NCBI RefSeq assembly: GCF_000718135.1
Contig: NZ_JOEM01000036.1
Span: 5,171 to 69,170 of the forward strand
Direction: 5' to 3'
From: Streptomyces cyaneofuscatus
GTDB lineage: Bacteria > Actinomycetota > Actinomycetes > Streptomycetales > Streptomycetaceae
DNA: 64,000 nt
Part shown: positions 44,020 to 52,949 of the stretch, in pieces
Position numbering within the stretch: position 1 is the first letter of the stretch
How the letters are laid out: the number at the start of each line of letters is the position of its first letter
Program-made: the position numbers and the translations under genes
The notes under the pieces: model-generated
The model's database searches: none
Seen by the model: the letters and a program-made list of their open reading frames with translations, nothing else
Told to the model about the DNA's origin: nothing

Positions 44020-44635
44020 AGAGTGCCAGGCAAGGCGCAGCAGGAGTGGGCCGGTGCCCTCCGAGCTAGCGCAGGTATGGGTGGGGCGGCGAAGACATAG
44101 GCCCTGATCTGTTCGCGGCGGATTGTGCCCTCGCTGTCCGGACGGATCCCCCGCATGTATCAGCGGCAGACGGGGGAAACCAGGTGGCTGATCTCCGCGT
44201 CAAAAGCCACGGTCTGAACCCGCCCGGCGAGCTCGGGCACGACCGCCACCAGGATGGTGTCCTAGTCGGCGAGGACCCTGCCGCCCACGGCCGGGGCGGC
44301 CATGCCGCGCTCGGTCATCATCATGCCGATCGCACTGCCCGGCCCGAGTGGCTCACGGCCGTCGCGACGTACGACGGTGGTGGCACGTCGCTGGTGAGAT
44401 GACAGCCAGGCCGTCGATGGCGCTCCATAGCTCGACAAGTGCGGAAGACTCTACCGATCGTTCTGGAAGAAGTCGCGGAGCTCGTCACTGCAGTCCTCCG
44501 CGCCGTGTTGTTGCCGCGAGAACGTAAGCCGACAACCACCCGGCCGCGGTGCTCGAGGCCGGCGGCGGGAGGAACTGTCCTTGAGACCGGCCAGAGCCGC
44601 GTGTAGCTGTCCGTTTCAGGCAGAGGCAGAAGCCT
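44020..44635. other. Degraded region
   Basis: A minus-strand reading (MTERGMAAPAVGGRVLAD, then after a stop VAVVPELAGRVQTVAFDAEI) suggests another small lost gene near 44170-44330. No intact gene. Confidence 0.3.
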
Positions 44636-44793
44636 CCCACCTCCAGGGAGATGAAGGCGGCGGGGATGTGGTGCATGACGGCGCAGGAGCGGGTGATGTC
44701 CATGGCGAGGGTGCACTTGTCCATGCCCGGGGCGTGCTGCGACGGCGATCATCTGGCCGGGCTGGAGGCCGTTGGTCAAGGAGACGAGGGCGA
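44636..44793 (-). pseudogene. DnaB replicative helicase fragment
   Basis: The minus strand reads ALVSLTNGLQPGQMIAVAARPG, the DnaB segment ending in Walker A. An extra G then shifts the frame to MDKCTLAMDITRSCAVMHHI followed by PAAFISLEVG, matching DnaB RPGMGKSTLALD...SCAVKH...FFSLEMG. The Walker A GKS has become DKC, so the ATPase is dead as well as truncated. Probably a phage or plasmid remnant. Confidence 0.6.
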
Positions 44794-44956
44794 TGAAGCG
44801 GCTGCTGTCGCCGCCAACTGGACGGCCGGATCGCCGCAGAGGACCCCGTACCCGCTCCGTAGCGGGCGTCAGAGGGGCCGAAACTTGGCTACCAGGAGGA
44901 GGCGCGCTTCGGCAGACTGCCGACCCTGAGACTTGACTTTGACCTTAAGGATCGCC

Positions 44957-45307
44957 GTGCGTCGCCCTGTTCTCGTATGCGTAGCGCTGCTCGCCCTCAC
45001 CGGATGCTCCTCCAACAGCGATAGTGGAATTGGGGGAGTCGCCGGGACGTGGGAACTTCAGGACCCTGATGAACCGGATGAAACGGAAATTATCAAGATC
45101 CACAGCGACGGGAAGACCGACGTCAAAGCCGGTGGATTCCGCTGCAACGGCACCACAGAAAGACAGGGCAGCGAGTACCGCATAGAACTTGACTGCCCCC
45201 TCACCGAAGTGGTCATGACCTTTACGGTCATCGGCGACGGCAAGACCGCCGAGAGCGTCACTGAACCGGACAACGAAACCGACACCTGGAAGCGAACCGG
45301 CAGCTGA
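44957..45307 (+). CDS. Small secreted lipoprotein
   Basis: 116 residues from a GTG at 44957 with TAAGGA upstream. The signal is RRPVLVCVALLALTGCSS with lipobox LTGC. The mature part (GTWELQDPDEPDETEIIKIHSDG, CPLTEVVMTFTVIGDGKTAESV) is a small acidic beta-sandwich like lipocalin-type lipoproteins that detect or bind small ligands. Function unknown. Composition is lower in GC than its neighbours. Confidence 0.75.
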   Translation: MRRPVLVCVALLALTGCSSNSDSGIGGVAGTWELQDPDEPDETEIIKIHSDGKTDVKAGGFRCNGTTERQGSEYRIELDCPLTEVVMTFTVIGDGKTAESVTEPDNETDTWKRTGS

Positions 45308-45671
45308 CCTCCCGCACCACGAAGTTCCCGACCACCGCCGCGTAATCGGGAGCTTCAGCGGTGTCGGCTACCCGGCCTCGGGCAGCCGCTGCTGATCGAT
45401 GCGCAGCGCCGTGACTCCACCGAGCTTCCCGTGCGGGTAACGCAGCCCTTGCATCGTGACCCGGATCTGCGGCCGGCCCGGCGTCGATTCGCCAGTCTCG
45501 GCATTCCATCCCCCTCGCCCCTGCGTCCCACCCCTTCACGTCCTTGCACGTCAGCGGGGGTGGGATGGTTCCGGGACGGCTGGTGGGCGCGTGATCGTTG
45601 CAGCCGGCGGGCGCCGGCTGCACGCTGGTGGAGCACTGACCGAAGAGCGACCCGACGGGGGATCCATCACC

Positions 45672-46277
45672 ATGAACAAGCTCCGCACCGCACTCGCCGC
45701 CGCAGCTGCTGCCGCACTGGGCCTCGCGGCCCTCGCCACGGCCCCGGCGCAGGCCGCTGCACAGCCCGCCTTCCTCGCCGCCTCCCAGATGCCGTCGTCG
45801 TCGACGCCGTGGACCGCCACGCAGGTCTTCACCGGCGTCCCGGAGAACGGCGGTGTCCTCTGTGCCCCGTACAAGATCCCGGCGCAGAACACCCGCTACC
45901 GCGAGTTCAGCACCGAGCTCGACACCAACGGCGTCCAGGTGACCACCGTCGCCCGTACCGAGGCCGACGCCGTGAAGCTGGTCGACATCCTCCGCGGGGC
46001 CCTCGCCGGCTGCGGCCCCCTGCTGGAGCAGCAGAACCCGGGCCTGCAAGCCGTCAGCGCCTCCCACGGCAAGCTCGCCGTCGAGGAGGGCGCCTGGGTC
46101 TACAGCCTGGACACCGCCGACCCGCAGATCGGCATCTCCGACATCCACCTGTTCTCCGTCGGCCGCGACGGCCGCACCGTCACCCTCGTCCGCTGGGGCC
46201 AGATCGGCGACCTCGAGGACGCCCCGCTGACCACCTTCCGCACCACGACGAAGACCGCCGTCAACAAGCTCCACTGA
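45672..46277 (+). CDS. Secreted protein of unknown function
   Basis: 201 residues. Sec signal MNKLRTALAAAAAAALGLAA, then ALATAPAQAAA with cleavage near AQA|AAQP. Mature domain: LAASQMPSSSTPWTATQVFTG, RTEADAVKLVDILRGALAGCG and SDIHLFSVGRDGRTVTLVRW, a pattern seen in Streptomyces sensor-like extracellular proteins (PknH-like sensor domain plausible). Two Cys residues (LCAPYK, AGCGP) may form a disulfide. ATG 45672 follows GGGGGA. Confidence 0.78.
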   Translation: MNKLRTALAAAAAAALGLAALATAPAQAAAQPAFLAASQMPSSSTPWTATQVFTGVPENGGVLCAPYKIPAQNTRYREFSTELDTNGVQVTTVARTEADAVKLVDILRGALAGCGPLLEQQNPGLQAVSASHGKLAVEEGAWVYSLDTADPQIGISDIHLFSVGRDGRTVTLVRWGQIGDLEDAPLTTFRTTTKTAVNKLH

Positions 46278-46413
46278 CCCGGAAGCTTCCCCGAGAGCTG
46301 ACCACAGCTCGACAGCCGCGCGACCGGAACCAGGCGCGCCACTGCCGAGCCCACCCGCCCCGCCGGCAGCGACCACCTCCGCAAGGAACGCCGGTTTCGG
46401 CACGCTGGGCGGA

Positions 46414-46578
46414 AGTCGCTGCCGGAGCGGCAGGTGCTGTGGGGCAACCTCTTTGTGCCGCACAGCGGCATCCAGTGGGAGTATCTGCCGCAGGAGTTGG
46501 GCTTCGGGTCGGGTCGGGTATGACGTGCTGGCGGAGGTTGCGGGACTGGAACGAGGCCGGTGTCTGGCAGCAGCTGCT
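46414..46578 (+). pseudogene. IS5-type transposase N-terminal fragment
   Basis: NLFVPHSGIQWEYLPQELGF, then a frame break where GTCGG is duplicated (GGGTCGGGTCGGGTATG), then MTCWRRLRDWNEAGVWQQL. This matches the first ~60 residues of IS5/IS1470-like transposases (LFVLHTGIQWEYLPQELGFGSGMTCWRRLRDW). The rest is missing. Confidence 0.65.
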
Positions 46579-46766
46579 CGGGGGCGGGCGCGCCGAGGCC
46601 TTCGTTCGCTGGGTGAGGGACCCTGATCCGCTGGTGCGGCGGCCCGCAGTCAAGGGCTTGGGCATTTTCCTCGACGACGGCGTACGCACGGTGGAAATAG
46701 ACGAATCTTTTACGGAGAGTGCCGAGTAGCTGGGAATTCGATTCGCGGGTCGAGCACTTCGAACCT
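46579..46766 (+). other. Fused foreign tail after the IS5 fragment
   Basis: The frame continues as RAEAFVRWVRDPDPLVRRPA and then KGLGIFLDDGVRTVEIDESF before the stop at 46729. It is protein-like but unrelated to the transposase, probably the end of a gene hit by the insertion. Confidence 0.35.
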
Positions 46767-46922
46767 AAGGGCTGTCCCGTAACTCGACGCAGAGGTCAGC
46801 GGGACGCCGCCGCAGGATCACCTTGTCCGGTTCTGGGCCGACTCGCGGCCTCCATAGGATCCCGGTCAAGCAGGTTGAACCGGACACCCGCAAGTGGTCT
46901 TCGGAGTCACGGGACAGCCTTT
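46767..46922. mobile_element. 156-bp MITE-like element with 19-bp terminal inverted repeats
   Basis: The left end AAGGGCTGTCCCGTAACTC and the right end (reverse complement AAAGGCTGTCCCGTGACTC) match at 17 of 19 positions. The interior has no open reading frame. Ends starting GGCTGTCCCGT are known from Streptomyces IS elements, so this is probably a non-autonomous derivative. Confidence 0.6.
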
Positions 46923-47276
46923 GGCCGCACCACCCGTCTCTGTCATCGAGTTCCTCGAACGCACCATTGCGGATGGTGCGCGCGCATTCGGTTCCCGGGG
47001 AGGGGGAGTTCCATGTCTGGTTCGCGGGGGTAACCGACGGCGGTGGCGGTGGGCATGTAGGTCATCAGGCTGGTGACGGTGGCGGAGGAGGGGCGGGGGC
47101 GCTCTGGCGGGAGAGGTGGTGCAGGACGCGGAGTATCGTGCAAGGCGGGGGCGGTGTCGAGGCGTTCGCCGTGATTGGGGACGCCTCCATCTGCGTCCGA
47201 GTCGAGTGCGTGTGTCATGAGGTGTGGTCAGGAACCGCTTCACGCGGTCTTGTTCGACCGCGTGGTGCGGTCTTGT
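46923..47276. other. Gap with a doubtful ORF
   Basis: A minus-strand frame at 46943-47218 includes YMPTATAVGYPREPDMELPL, possibly a small real protein, but the start and the rest are unconvincing. Confidence 0.3.
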
Positions 47277-48524
47277 TCACCTGACTGGCTGAGTCCGAGC
47301 GGTCTCCGCCTCCTGCATCGCCTTCTCCCAGCTGCGGGCCCCGGCACCGGGCACAGGCTTGGTGCCGTTGGAGGAACGGCCCCTACCGACCGCCCAGGTG
47401 ATCAGGGCGCAGAGCGCGAATCCGGCTCCCAGGACGCTGGATCCGGCCCATCCGTGGGAGGTGAAGACGGAGGTGGTGGTGGCCGCGCCGAGGGCGGAGC
47501 CGAGGGAGTAGAAGACCATGTAGGCGCCGATGACGCCGCTGGTGCGCTCCGTGTACGCGCTGGTGAGTGTGTGCTGGTTGCTCACGTGGACGACCTGGAC
47601 CGCGAAGTCGAGCAGCACGACGCCGACGATGAGCAGCCACAGCGACCAGGACAGCTGGGCGATCGCGGCCCAGGAGACGATGAGCAGGGCGAGTGCGACG
47701 CCCGCCATCGGCACTGCCCGCCCAGCGTCCGCCGAGCGTCCCGCGCGTGCGGCGCCGAGCGCGCCGGCGAGTCCGGCGACGCCGAACATGCCGATCTGAC
47801 TCTCGCTGAAATGCCACGGCGCGTCCGTCATCGGCAGCGACAGCCCGCTCCACAGCGTTCCGAAGGACGCGAACAGGAAGAACGCGATGAGGCCGCGCGT
47901 CAGGAAGACCCACTCCCCGAACAGCGCGCAGAGCGCGGTGAGGGCCTGCCCGTATCCCGCGGGCCGCCGGGAATGCTCTTCCGGAGGGAGGGCGTGCGGG
48001 ACGAGGACGGCGAGCCCGAGCGTCAGCACGCCGAGCAGCACGTAGATGCTCCGCCAGCCCCACTGCTCGGCGAGCAGGCCTGTGACGATCCGCGCGCCGA
48101 GGATGCCGATCACCACGCCGGACGTCACGATCCCGATGTTCCGCCCACGCTCGGCAGGCGGCGAGACCGACGCCGCGTAGGCCACCGTGGTTTGCACCAC
48201 GACCGCGAACATCCCGGCCAGAGCGAGTCCTGCGAAGGCCATCCACGCGGTCGAGGCCGCGGAGGTCAGGAGCAGACCGATGGCGGTGATCGCGAGGTGC
48301 ACCGCAATGAGCCGACGCCTGTTGACGATCACGTCGCCGAGCGGGACCAGCAGCACCAGGCCGATCAGGTAGCCGAACTGGCCGATCGAGACGATCCACC
48401 CCAACTGCCCCGCCGAGACGCCGAGGCTGTCCCCCATCGGCACGAGCACGGGTTGCGCGGCGTAGACGCTCGCCACCGCGACACCGCACACGACCGCCAG
48501 TAGCACCCGTCGCCAGACGTCCAT
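47277..48524 (-). CDS. MFS transporter (DHA1-like drug efflux)
   Basis: 415 residues with twelve membrane helices. Features are GQFGYLIGLVLLVPLGDVIVNRRRL (motif A between helices 2 and 3), a motif-C-like stretch ERGRNIGIVTSGVVIGILGARI, and SSVLGAGFALCALITWAVG at the end. ATG 48524 is preceded by GGAGAG; an ATG at 48539 is also in frame. It is divergent from an HxlR regulator, with repeated sequences between them, so it is probably repressed or activated by it. Multidrug or metabolite efflux is likely. Confidence 0.9.
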   Translation of the reverse strand: MDVWRRVLLAVVCGVAVASVYAAQPVLVPMGDSLGVSAGQLGWIVSIGQFGYLIGLVLLVPLGDVIVNRRRLIAVHLAITAIGLLLTSAASTAWMAFAGLALAGMFAVVVQTTVAYAASVSPPAERGRNIGIVTSGVVIGILGARIVTGLLAEQWGWRSIYVLLGVLTLGLAVLVPHALPPEEHSRRPAGYGQALTALCALFGEWVFLTRGLIAFFLFASFGTLWSGLSLPMTDAPWHFSESQIGMFGVAGLAGALGAARAGRSADAGRAVPMAGVALALLIVSWAAIAQLSWSLWLLIVGVVLLDFAVQVVHVSNQHTLTSAYTERTSGVIGAYMVFYSLGSALGAATTTSVFTSHGWAGSSVLGAGFALCALITWAVGRGRSSNGTKPVPGAGARSWEKAMQEAETARTQPVR

Positions 48525-48540
48525 CACTCTCCGACCCAAA

Positions 48541-48602
48541 ATTAAGTAGCATAATGCAACTCATTTGAGGTTAGGGCATAATGGTCTCAATCTGCAACTC
48601 AT
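48541..48602. promoter_or_regulatory. Intergenic promoter with paired direct repeats (HxlR operator candidate)
   Basis: GCATAATG occurs at 48549 and 48576, and TGCAACTCAT at 48555 and 48593. The stretch is far more AT-rich than the flanks. Direct repeats fit binding of two HxlR dimers between the divergent genes. Confidence 0.5.
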
Positions 48603-48614
48603 CCAGGAGGTGTC

Positions 48615-49070
48615 GTGCCGCACCCCTCGAACGTCGCCTGGACCGATCCCGACTGCCCCGTCGCCCGCACGCTCGACCTTGTCGGCGATCGCTGGAGCCT
48701 TCTGGTCGTCCGGGACGCGATGGACGGGGCCCGCTCCTTCACCGAGTTCCAGCGCCGCACCGGCATCGCCCGCAACATCCTCAGCGACCGGCTCCGGAAG
48801 CTCAGTGCCCACGGGCTCCTCACCCAGCAGACCGCGCCCACGGGCCGCCGTTTGGAGTACGTGCTCACCGACAGGGGCCGCGACCTCTTCCCCGTGCTCC
48901 TCACCCTGCGCCAGTGGGGGGAGCGCCACGCCTTCGATCCCGGCGAGCCTCACTCCACCCTGGTCGACGAGCAGGGCGTCCGCGTTCCGGACCTCACAGC
49001 GACCGGGGCCGACGGCGCCCCCCTCACGGCCGATTCCACGAACGTGCGGAAGACCGGCAAAAGCAGGTGA
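48615..49070 (+). CDS. HxlR-family transcriptional regulator
   Basis: 151 residues from a GTG at 48615 with AGGAGGTG upstream. Typical HxlR winged helix: CPVARTLDLVGDRWSLLVVRDAMDGARSFTEFQRRTGIARNILSDRLRKLSAHGLL, with the leading Cys used by redox-sensing members. The C-terminal 45 residues (VDEQGVRVPDLTATGADGAPL) form a small extra domain. It probably controls the divergent MFS gene. Its 3' end overlaps the frameshifted gene on the other strand by 47 bp. Confidence 0.92.
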   Translation: MPHPSNVAWTDPDCPVARTLDLVGDRWSLLVVRDAMDGARSFTEFQRRTGIARNILSDRLRKLSAHGLLTQQTAPTGRRLEYVLTDRGRDLFPVLLTLRQWGERHAFDPGEPHSTLVDEQGVRVPDLTATGADGAPLTADSTNVRKTGKSR

Positions 49071-49608
49071 GGCGCGCCCGGAACGACCGCCAGCGCCTCT
49101 GTCCGCGCGCGCTGAGCCGCAGCCGCACGGTCGGACCGTTCACGCGGGCCGCCCCCGCGGGCCAGACGACGTCCCCCGGGATGCCGTGGGCACGGGCGTA
49201 CGCCACCATGTGAGCGGTGGCGCCCCGGACGCAGGACGCAGAGCCGCCCCAGACCGCCAGCACCCTGCCGCAGCCGCTGACAAGTTGCTCGTCCACGGCC
49301 ACACAGGCGTTCCGGTCCAGCTGATCGAAAGGCCACATCTGTAACCCTCGGCCAACGCCACCAGCTCCCGGTGCGCCTCCCACTCCTGGGCGGGCTCCTG
49401 CGAGGACACCCGCCCGCTGCGGGAGGAGCGCCACCAGGCGCTGCCCCGCTTCACGCACCAGCCGCCCGAACTCCAGGGGCAGTCCCGCGCCGGCGCGTAC
49501 GAGTCCGGTCGCGTCCGCCGGCATCCCCTTCAGGCGTTCCCGCAGGTCGTTCCGGACCAGCTCCCACGTGTCCGGGGTCAGGTCGGAGCGCCCCAATGCC
49601 GTGATCAT
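49024..49608 (-). pseudogene. SLOG-like hypothetical protein with two opposite frameshifts
   Basis: The first and last parts share one frame (MITALGRSDLTPDTWELVRND, then after a gap NACVAVDEQLVSGCGRVLAVWGG and AYARAHGIPGDVVWPAG). The natural middle (RVSSQEPAQEWEAHRELVAL, then AEGYR) lies in another frame between about 49430 and 49335. The whole reads like Streptomyces nucleotide-binding Rossmann (SLOG/DprA-like) proteins of about 180 residues. Either two compensating indels are real, or the sequence has errors. Confidence 0.5.
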
Positions 49609-49675
49609 CCGCTCGCTCGCCTCCTCGCCATGTGATGTGCTCCGCTCGTGTTCGTCCTGTCTGGGGTCTCCGTGA

Positions 49676-50347
49676 TCAGCCGACCCGGTCCGCGCGGGTG
49701 AGCTCGGCGCGCAGCAGGTCCAAGCCCATCGGTCCCAGGTCCAGGGCCCGCCGGTGGAACCGCTTCAGGTCGAAGCCAGCGCCGTCGCGGCGGCGGGCCG
49801 CGTCCCTCGGCTCCAGCCACACCTTCTCCCCCAGCTTGTAAGAGATGGCCTGTCCAGGGCTCCCCAGGTACCGGTCGATCTCGAAGTCGACGAACCCGCT
49901 GGACAGAGTCCGCAGTGCTCGGCGAGGAATGCGCGGTCCAGTTCGGTAGTCCACCGGCTCCCTCTCGTGGAAGCCGGCGCCCGCGGGGATGGGGGAGCCT
50001 CAAGGGCAGGCCGACGTCCGGGACGATCTGCGCGGCGCGCAGCAGCTGACCGGTGGCCGGTATGCCCAGACGGTGCGCGGGGTCGACGAAGTACCCCAGC
50101 TTGTCCACCAGCCGCTCGGCGTACAGACCCCACCCTTCGCAATGCCCCGGGTGCAGTTCGCACGCCAGCCGCTGGAACCGGTTGAGGGTGGTGGTGTTCA
50201 GCGCCGTCGTGCCCAGTTGGAGGTGATGGCCCGGAACCCCCTTGGTGGAACATCGTGCCCGGTACTGTCCACGTCGGAATCAGCGCGTCCGGGTCGGTCC
50301 GCGTCCACCAGATCGTGCCGGGGCGCGACAGGTACTCGCCGGGCGCC
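49676..50347 (-). pseudogene. DUF885-family protein, 3' fragment with several frameshifts
   Basis: In order on the minus strand: EYLSRPGTIWWTRTDPDAL, TTLNRFQRLACELHPGHCEG and VDKLGYFVDPAHRLGIPATG, and finally DFEIDRYLGSPGQAISYKLGEKVW with FDLKRFHRRALDLGPMGLDL in another frame. These match DUF885 (M3-like peptidase relatives). The 5' end is cut exactly where long repeat copy B begins, so the recombination that created the repeat probably destroyed it. Confidence 0.6.
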
Positions 50348-50653
50348 AGTCTCCTCTTCGAGCGGCTGTCAGGTCCTGGTTGAGCGTGCTCCGCGTATGT
50401 GTCCGCCCGGCAGCCACCGGGCGGCCGACAGCCCCGAGTTCACGTGCACGGGCGATGAACACCGTCGGCACGGGACGGACAGGTACGGAGAACTCCCCGG
50501 TGCGCCGCGCCGAAGGAGTGAGCAGCCCTGCACCGCATCAAGAGGTTCCTGACCGTACCGGCGGCCCTGGCCGCGCTCGCCGCCGGCTTCTTGACAGCGA
50601 CCCCCGCCGCGTCGGCCGCCTCACCCGGCGCCGAGCCGTGCGCCCCGCTCCAC
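50348..50653 (+). repeat. Long direct repeat, copy B (upstream and 5' part of the chitinase)
   Basis: Nearly identical to 27947-28238, apart from point differences and an insertion near 50500 (CGGTGCGCCGCGCCGA). This copy leads into an intact chitinase, so its right part is the original context. Confidence 0.85.
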
Positions 50654-51412
50654 AGCGCCTCGGTCGACTACCGCGCCGGGGACACCGTTTCGCACCACGG
50701 ACGCAATTGGACCGCGAAGTGGTGGTCACGCAACGAGAATCCGGGTGCCGGGTCCGCCTGGTCCGACCGGGGCGCCTGCACCGGAGGGGTCTCCGACTTC
50801 GTCATCAGCCCGGAGCGGTTCGACGAGATCTTCCCGGACCGCCACCCCTTCTACACCTACCAGGGCCTGATCGACGCGCTGCACGCCTACCCGCGCTTCG
50901 CCAACACCGGGACGCCGCAGACCCGGGCCAGGGAGGCGGCCGCCTTCCTGACCCACGCCGACTTCGAGTCGGTGGGGCTGAAGTACGTCAAGGAGATCAA
51001 CGAGGCCAACTACTGGCGCAAGTGCGACGACACCCAGCCCTTCGGCTGCCCGGCGGGGCGGGAGGCGTACTACGGGCGGGGCCCGATCATGTTCAGCTGG
51101 AACTTCAACTACAAGGCCGCCGGGGACGCCCTCGGACTCGACCTGCTGAACGATCCCTGGCTGGTCGAGCGGGATCCGTCCGTCGCCTGGCGGACCGCGC
51201 TCTGGTACTGGAACACCCAGAACGGCCCCGGCACCATGACCTCGCACGAGGCGATGGTCGGCGGCGCCGGGTTCGGTGAGACGATCCGTTCGCTCAACGG
51301 AGCCCTGGAGTGCGACGGCGGCAACCCGCCGTCCGTGGCCGCGCGCGTGCAGAGGTACGAACGCATCACCGGCATCCTCGACGTGGCACCGGGGTCCGGG
51401 CTCACCTGCTGA
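50528..51412 (+). CDS. Secreted GH19 chitinase with N-terminal chitin-binding module
   Basis: 294 residues if translation begins at a CTG at 50528. GAAGGAG lies nine bases upstream and an in-frame TGA at 50519 rules out anything earlier. Residues 1-30 are a signal peptide (FLTVPAALAALAAGFLTAT...ASA). About 35-85 form a CBM5/12 chitin-binding module (YRAGDTVSHHGRNWTAKWWS). About 88-294 are the GH19 catalytic domain. The general acid aligns with Glu147 (DFESVG instead of HETGG) and the second Glu is Glu156, nine residues later as in Streptomyces ChiG. YYGRGPIMFSWNFNYKAAGD and WYWNTQNGPGTMTSHEAM are conserved. It degrades chitin outside the cell. Confidence 0.9.
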   Translation: MHRIKRFLTVPAALAALAAGFLTATPAASAASPGAEPCAPLHSASVDYRAGDTVSHHGRNWTAKWWSRNENPGAGSAWSDRGACTGGVSDFVISPERFDEIFPDRHPFYTYQGLIDALHAYPRFANTGTPQTRAREAAAFLTHADFESVGLKYVKEINEANYWRKCDDTQPFGCPAGREAYYGRGPIMFSWNFNYKAAGDALGLDLLNDPWLVERDPSVAWRTALWYWNTQNGPGTMTSHEAMVGGAGFGETIRSLNGALECDGGNPPSVAARVQRYERITGILDVAPGSGLTC

Positions 51413-51485
51413 ATCCGGAGGCCGCTCCGCCCCTGGGCGAAGGCGCACGCTCCGACGACCTGCCGGCACAGCGGTATGCCGACAA

Positions 51486-52949
51486 TCAGTGAGTTCCCCG
51501 GGGGACGGCGTGCGGCTTCGGCCGGTGGACCGTCACCTCCCCGTGGGCCGCGAGGGCGGTGGGCAGGTCGGTCGGGGCTCCCCGGAGCGTGGCGTCGAGG
51601 AACGAGAGCGAGGCGGCGGAGGTGATGCGGTGGCCCTCCGTGCGGCCCAGGGAACCGACCACTGCGGGTACCGGCGGCAGGTACAGCGGGGCGTCCGTGA
51701 AGGTGAGATGCGTGGTGCCGGGCACAGTCAGCCGGTAGTTGGTCGCGGCGCCGAGCTCCAGCACGCGGGTGAGCCGCGGCAGGTAGTCCGGGTCGGTCCC
51801 GGGGCCGATCTCCTGGGTCAGCGCCAATACCGGTTGCCCGAGGTGCCCCCCGGTGGGGCCGTGCGGGAAGCCGTCCAGGTCGATGACCGCGTCGAACCGG
51901 CGGTCCCGGCGGGCCGCGTGCAGAGCGGCCGCGCCCCCGATGGAGTGACCGGTCACCGCCACCCGGCCGGTGTCGAGGCGTCCGGCCAGGGCTCCGTCGG
52001 CCTCCCCCCGGTCCATGCGCGTCAGCCTGGTGAGCACGGTGCGCAGGTCCGCGGCGCGGGTGCGTGTCCAGCCCTCCGCCCGTGCCGCGTCCTCCTCCGG
52101 GTCGCCGGTCGCGGAGACCCGCGTACGCACCGTCCGGCCGTCCGCGAGGACCACGGCAGCGGAGTCGTAAGGGTGGTCGACCGCGGCCACCACGTAGCCG
52201 TGGCTAGCCAGTTCCTCCGCCCAGGCGGTGTTCTGCGTACGCACTCCGCCCAGTCCGGGGGAGAACAGCACCACCGGGAAGCGTCCGCCCTCCCGGGCGG
52301 CGGGCGCGCCGGGCACCGCGTGGCTCCGGGCGTGCGGCAGACCGTCGAGCAGGAAGCCGGGGACCCCCGCGTAGCCGGCCAGCGCCGAGGACACCGTGCG
52401 CGACTCGGCCCCGGTACGCCCGAGGTACGGCATCCGCGGCGCGTCCGGGGCGCTCCGCCCGGCGGGATACCAGAGCTGCGTCACCAGCGTGCGCCCCTCA
52501 TCGTCCCGGCCGTCTCCTTCGGGGCGCGTGGAGAACTCCAGGACCTGGGTGCCGACCGGAAAACGTCCTGAGGGCTCGGGGAACTCGGGTACGGGCAGGG
52601 CCCACGCGGAGACCGGGCCCGACGCGATCAGGGCGGCGCACACCGCCGAACCCGGCAGGGCCAGCCACCACCGGGCACGCCACGGAGTGCGCCCGGTACG
52701 CCGCCGGACCATGGGTACGAGCGCGAACGGCGCCGCGGCGGCCGCCGCGGCCACCACCGGAACCATCTGCCATCGCAGCCCCCCGACGACGAGGACGGTC
52801 ACCGACCCCACGAGCAGGGCGCCGGAGGCAAGCGCGGCCGGGCCGCGGAGGCGGTCGGGAAGCCAGCGGGCCAGTACGAGGGTGATGGCGCCGAACACGG
52901 TGAGGGCTTCCGGGCAGGACAGCGGGAGACCGGTGATCGTTGAGGGCAT
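51486..52949 (-). CDS. PAF-acetylhydrolase-like alpha/beta hydrolase with N-terminal membrane region
   Basis: 487 residues. Three to four N-terminal membrane helices (ALTVFGAITLVLARWL, ALASGALLVGSVTVLVVGG, MVPVVAAAAAAAPFALV) anchor an external hydrolase. FPVVLFSPGLGGVRTQNTAW is the oxyanion strand, GHSIGGAAALHAARRD holds the nucleophile Ser, IDLDGFPHG the acid region, and TTHLTFTDAP the catalytic His. It resembles platelet-activating-factor acetylhydrolase/PETase-related families. ATG 52949 is favoured; an ATG at 52985 is possible. Substrate unknown (short-chain esters or lipids). Confidence 0.85.
   Translation of the reverse strand: MPSTITGLPLSCPEALTVFGAITLVLARWLPDRLRGPAALASGALLVGSVTVLVVGGLRWQMVPVVAAAAAAAPFALVPMVRRRTGRTPWRARWWLALPGSAVCAALIASGPVSAWALPVPEFPEPSGRFPVGTQVLEFSTRPEGDGRDDEGRTLVTQLWYPAGRSAPDAPRMPYLGRTGAESRTVSSALAGYAGVPGFLLDGLPHARSHAVPGAPAAREGGRFPVVLFSPGLGGVRTQNTAWAEELASHGYVVAAVDHPYDSAAVVLADGRTVRTRVSATGDPEEDAARAEGWTRTRAADLRTVLTRLTRMDRGEADGALAGRLDTGRVAVTGHSIGGAAALHAARRDRRFDAVIDLDGFPHGPTGGHLGQPVLALTQEIGPGTDPDYLPRLTRVLELGAATNYRLTVPGTTHLTFTDAPLYLPPVPAVVGSLGRTEGHRITSAASLSFLDATLRGAPTDLPTALAAHGEVTVHRPKPHAVPRGTH

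Noticed and set aside
45258..46463. Minus-strand 401-codon frame opposite the secreted protein
   Set aside because: The plus strand has a signal peptide, ribosome binding site and normal codon bias; the minus reading is compositionally biased.
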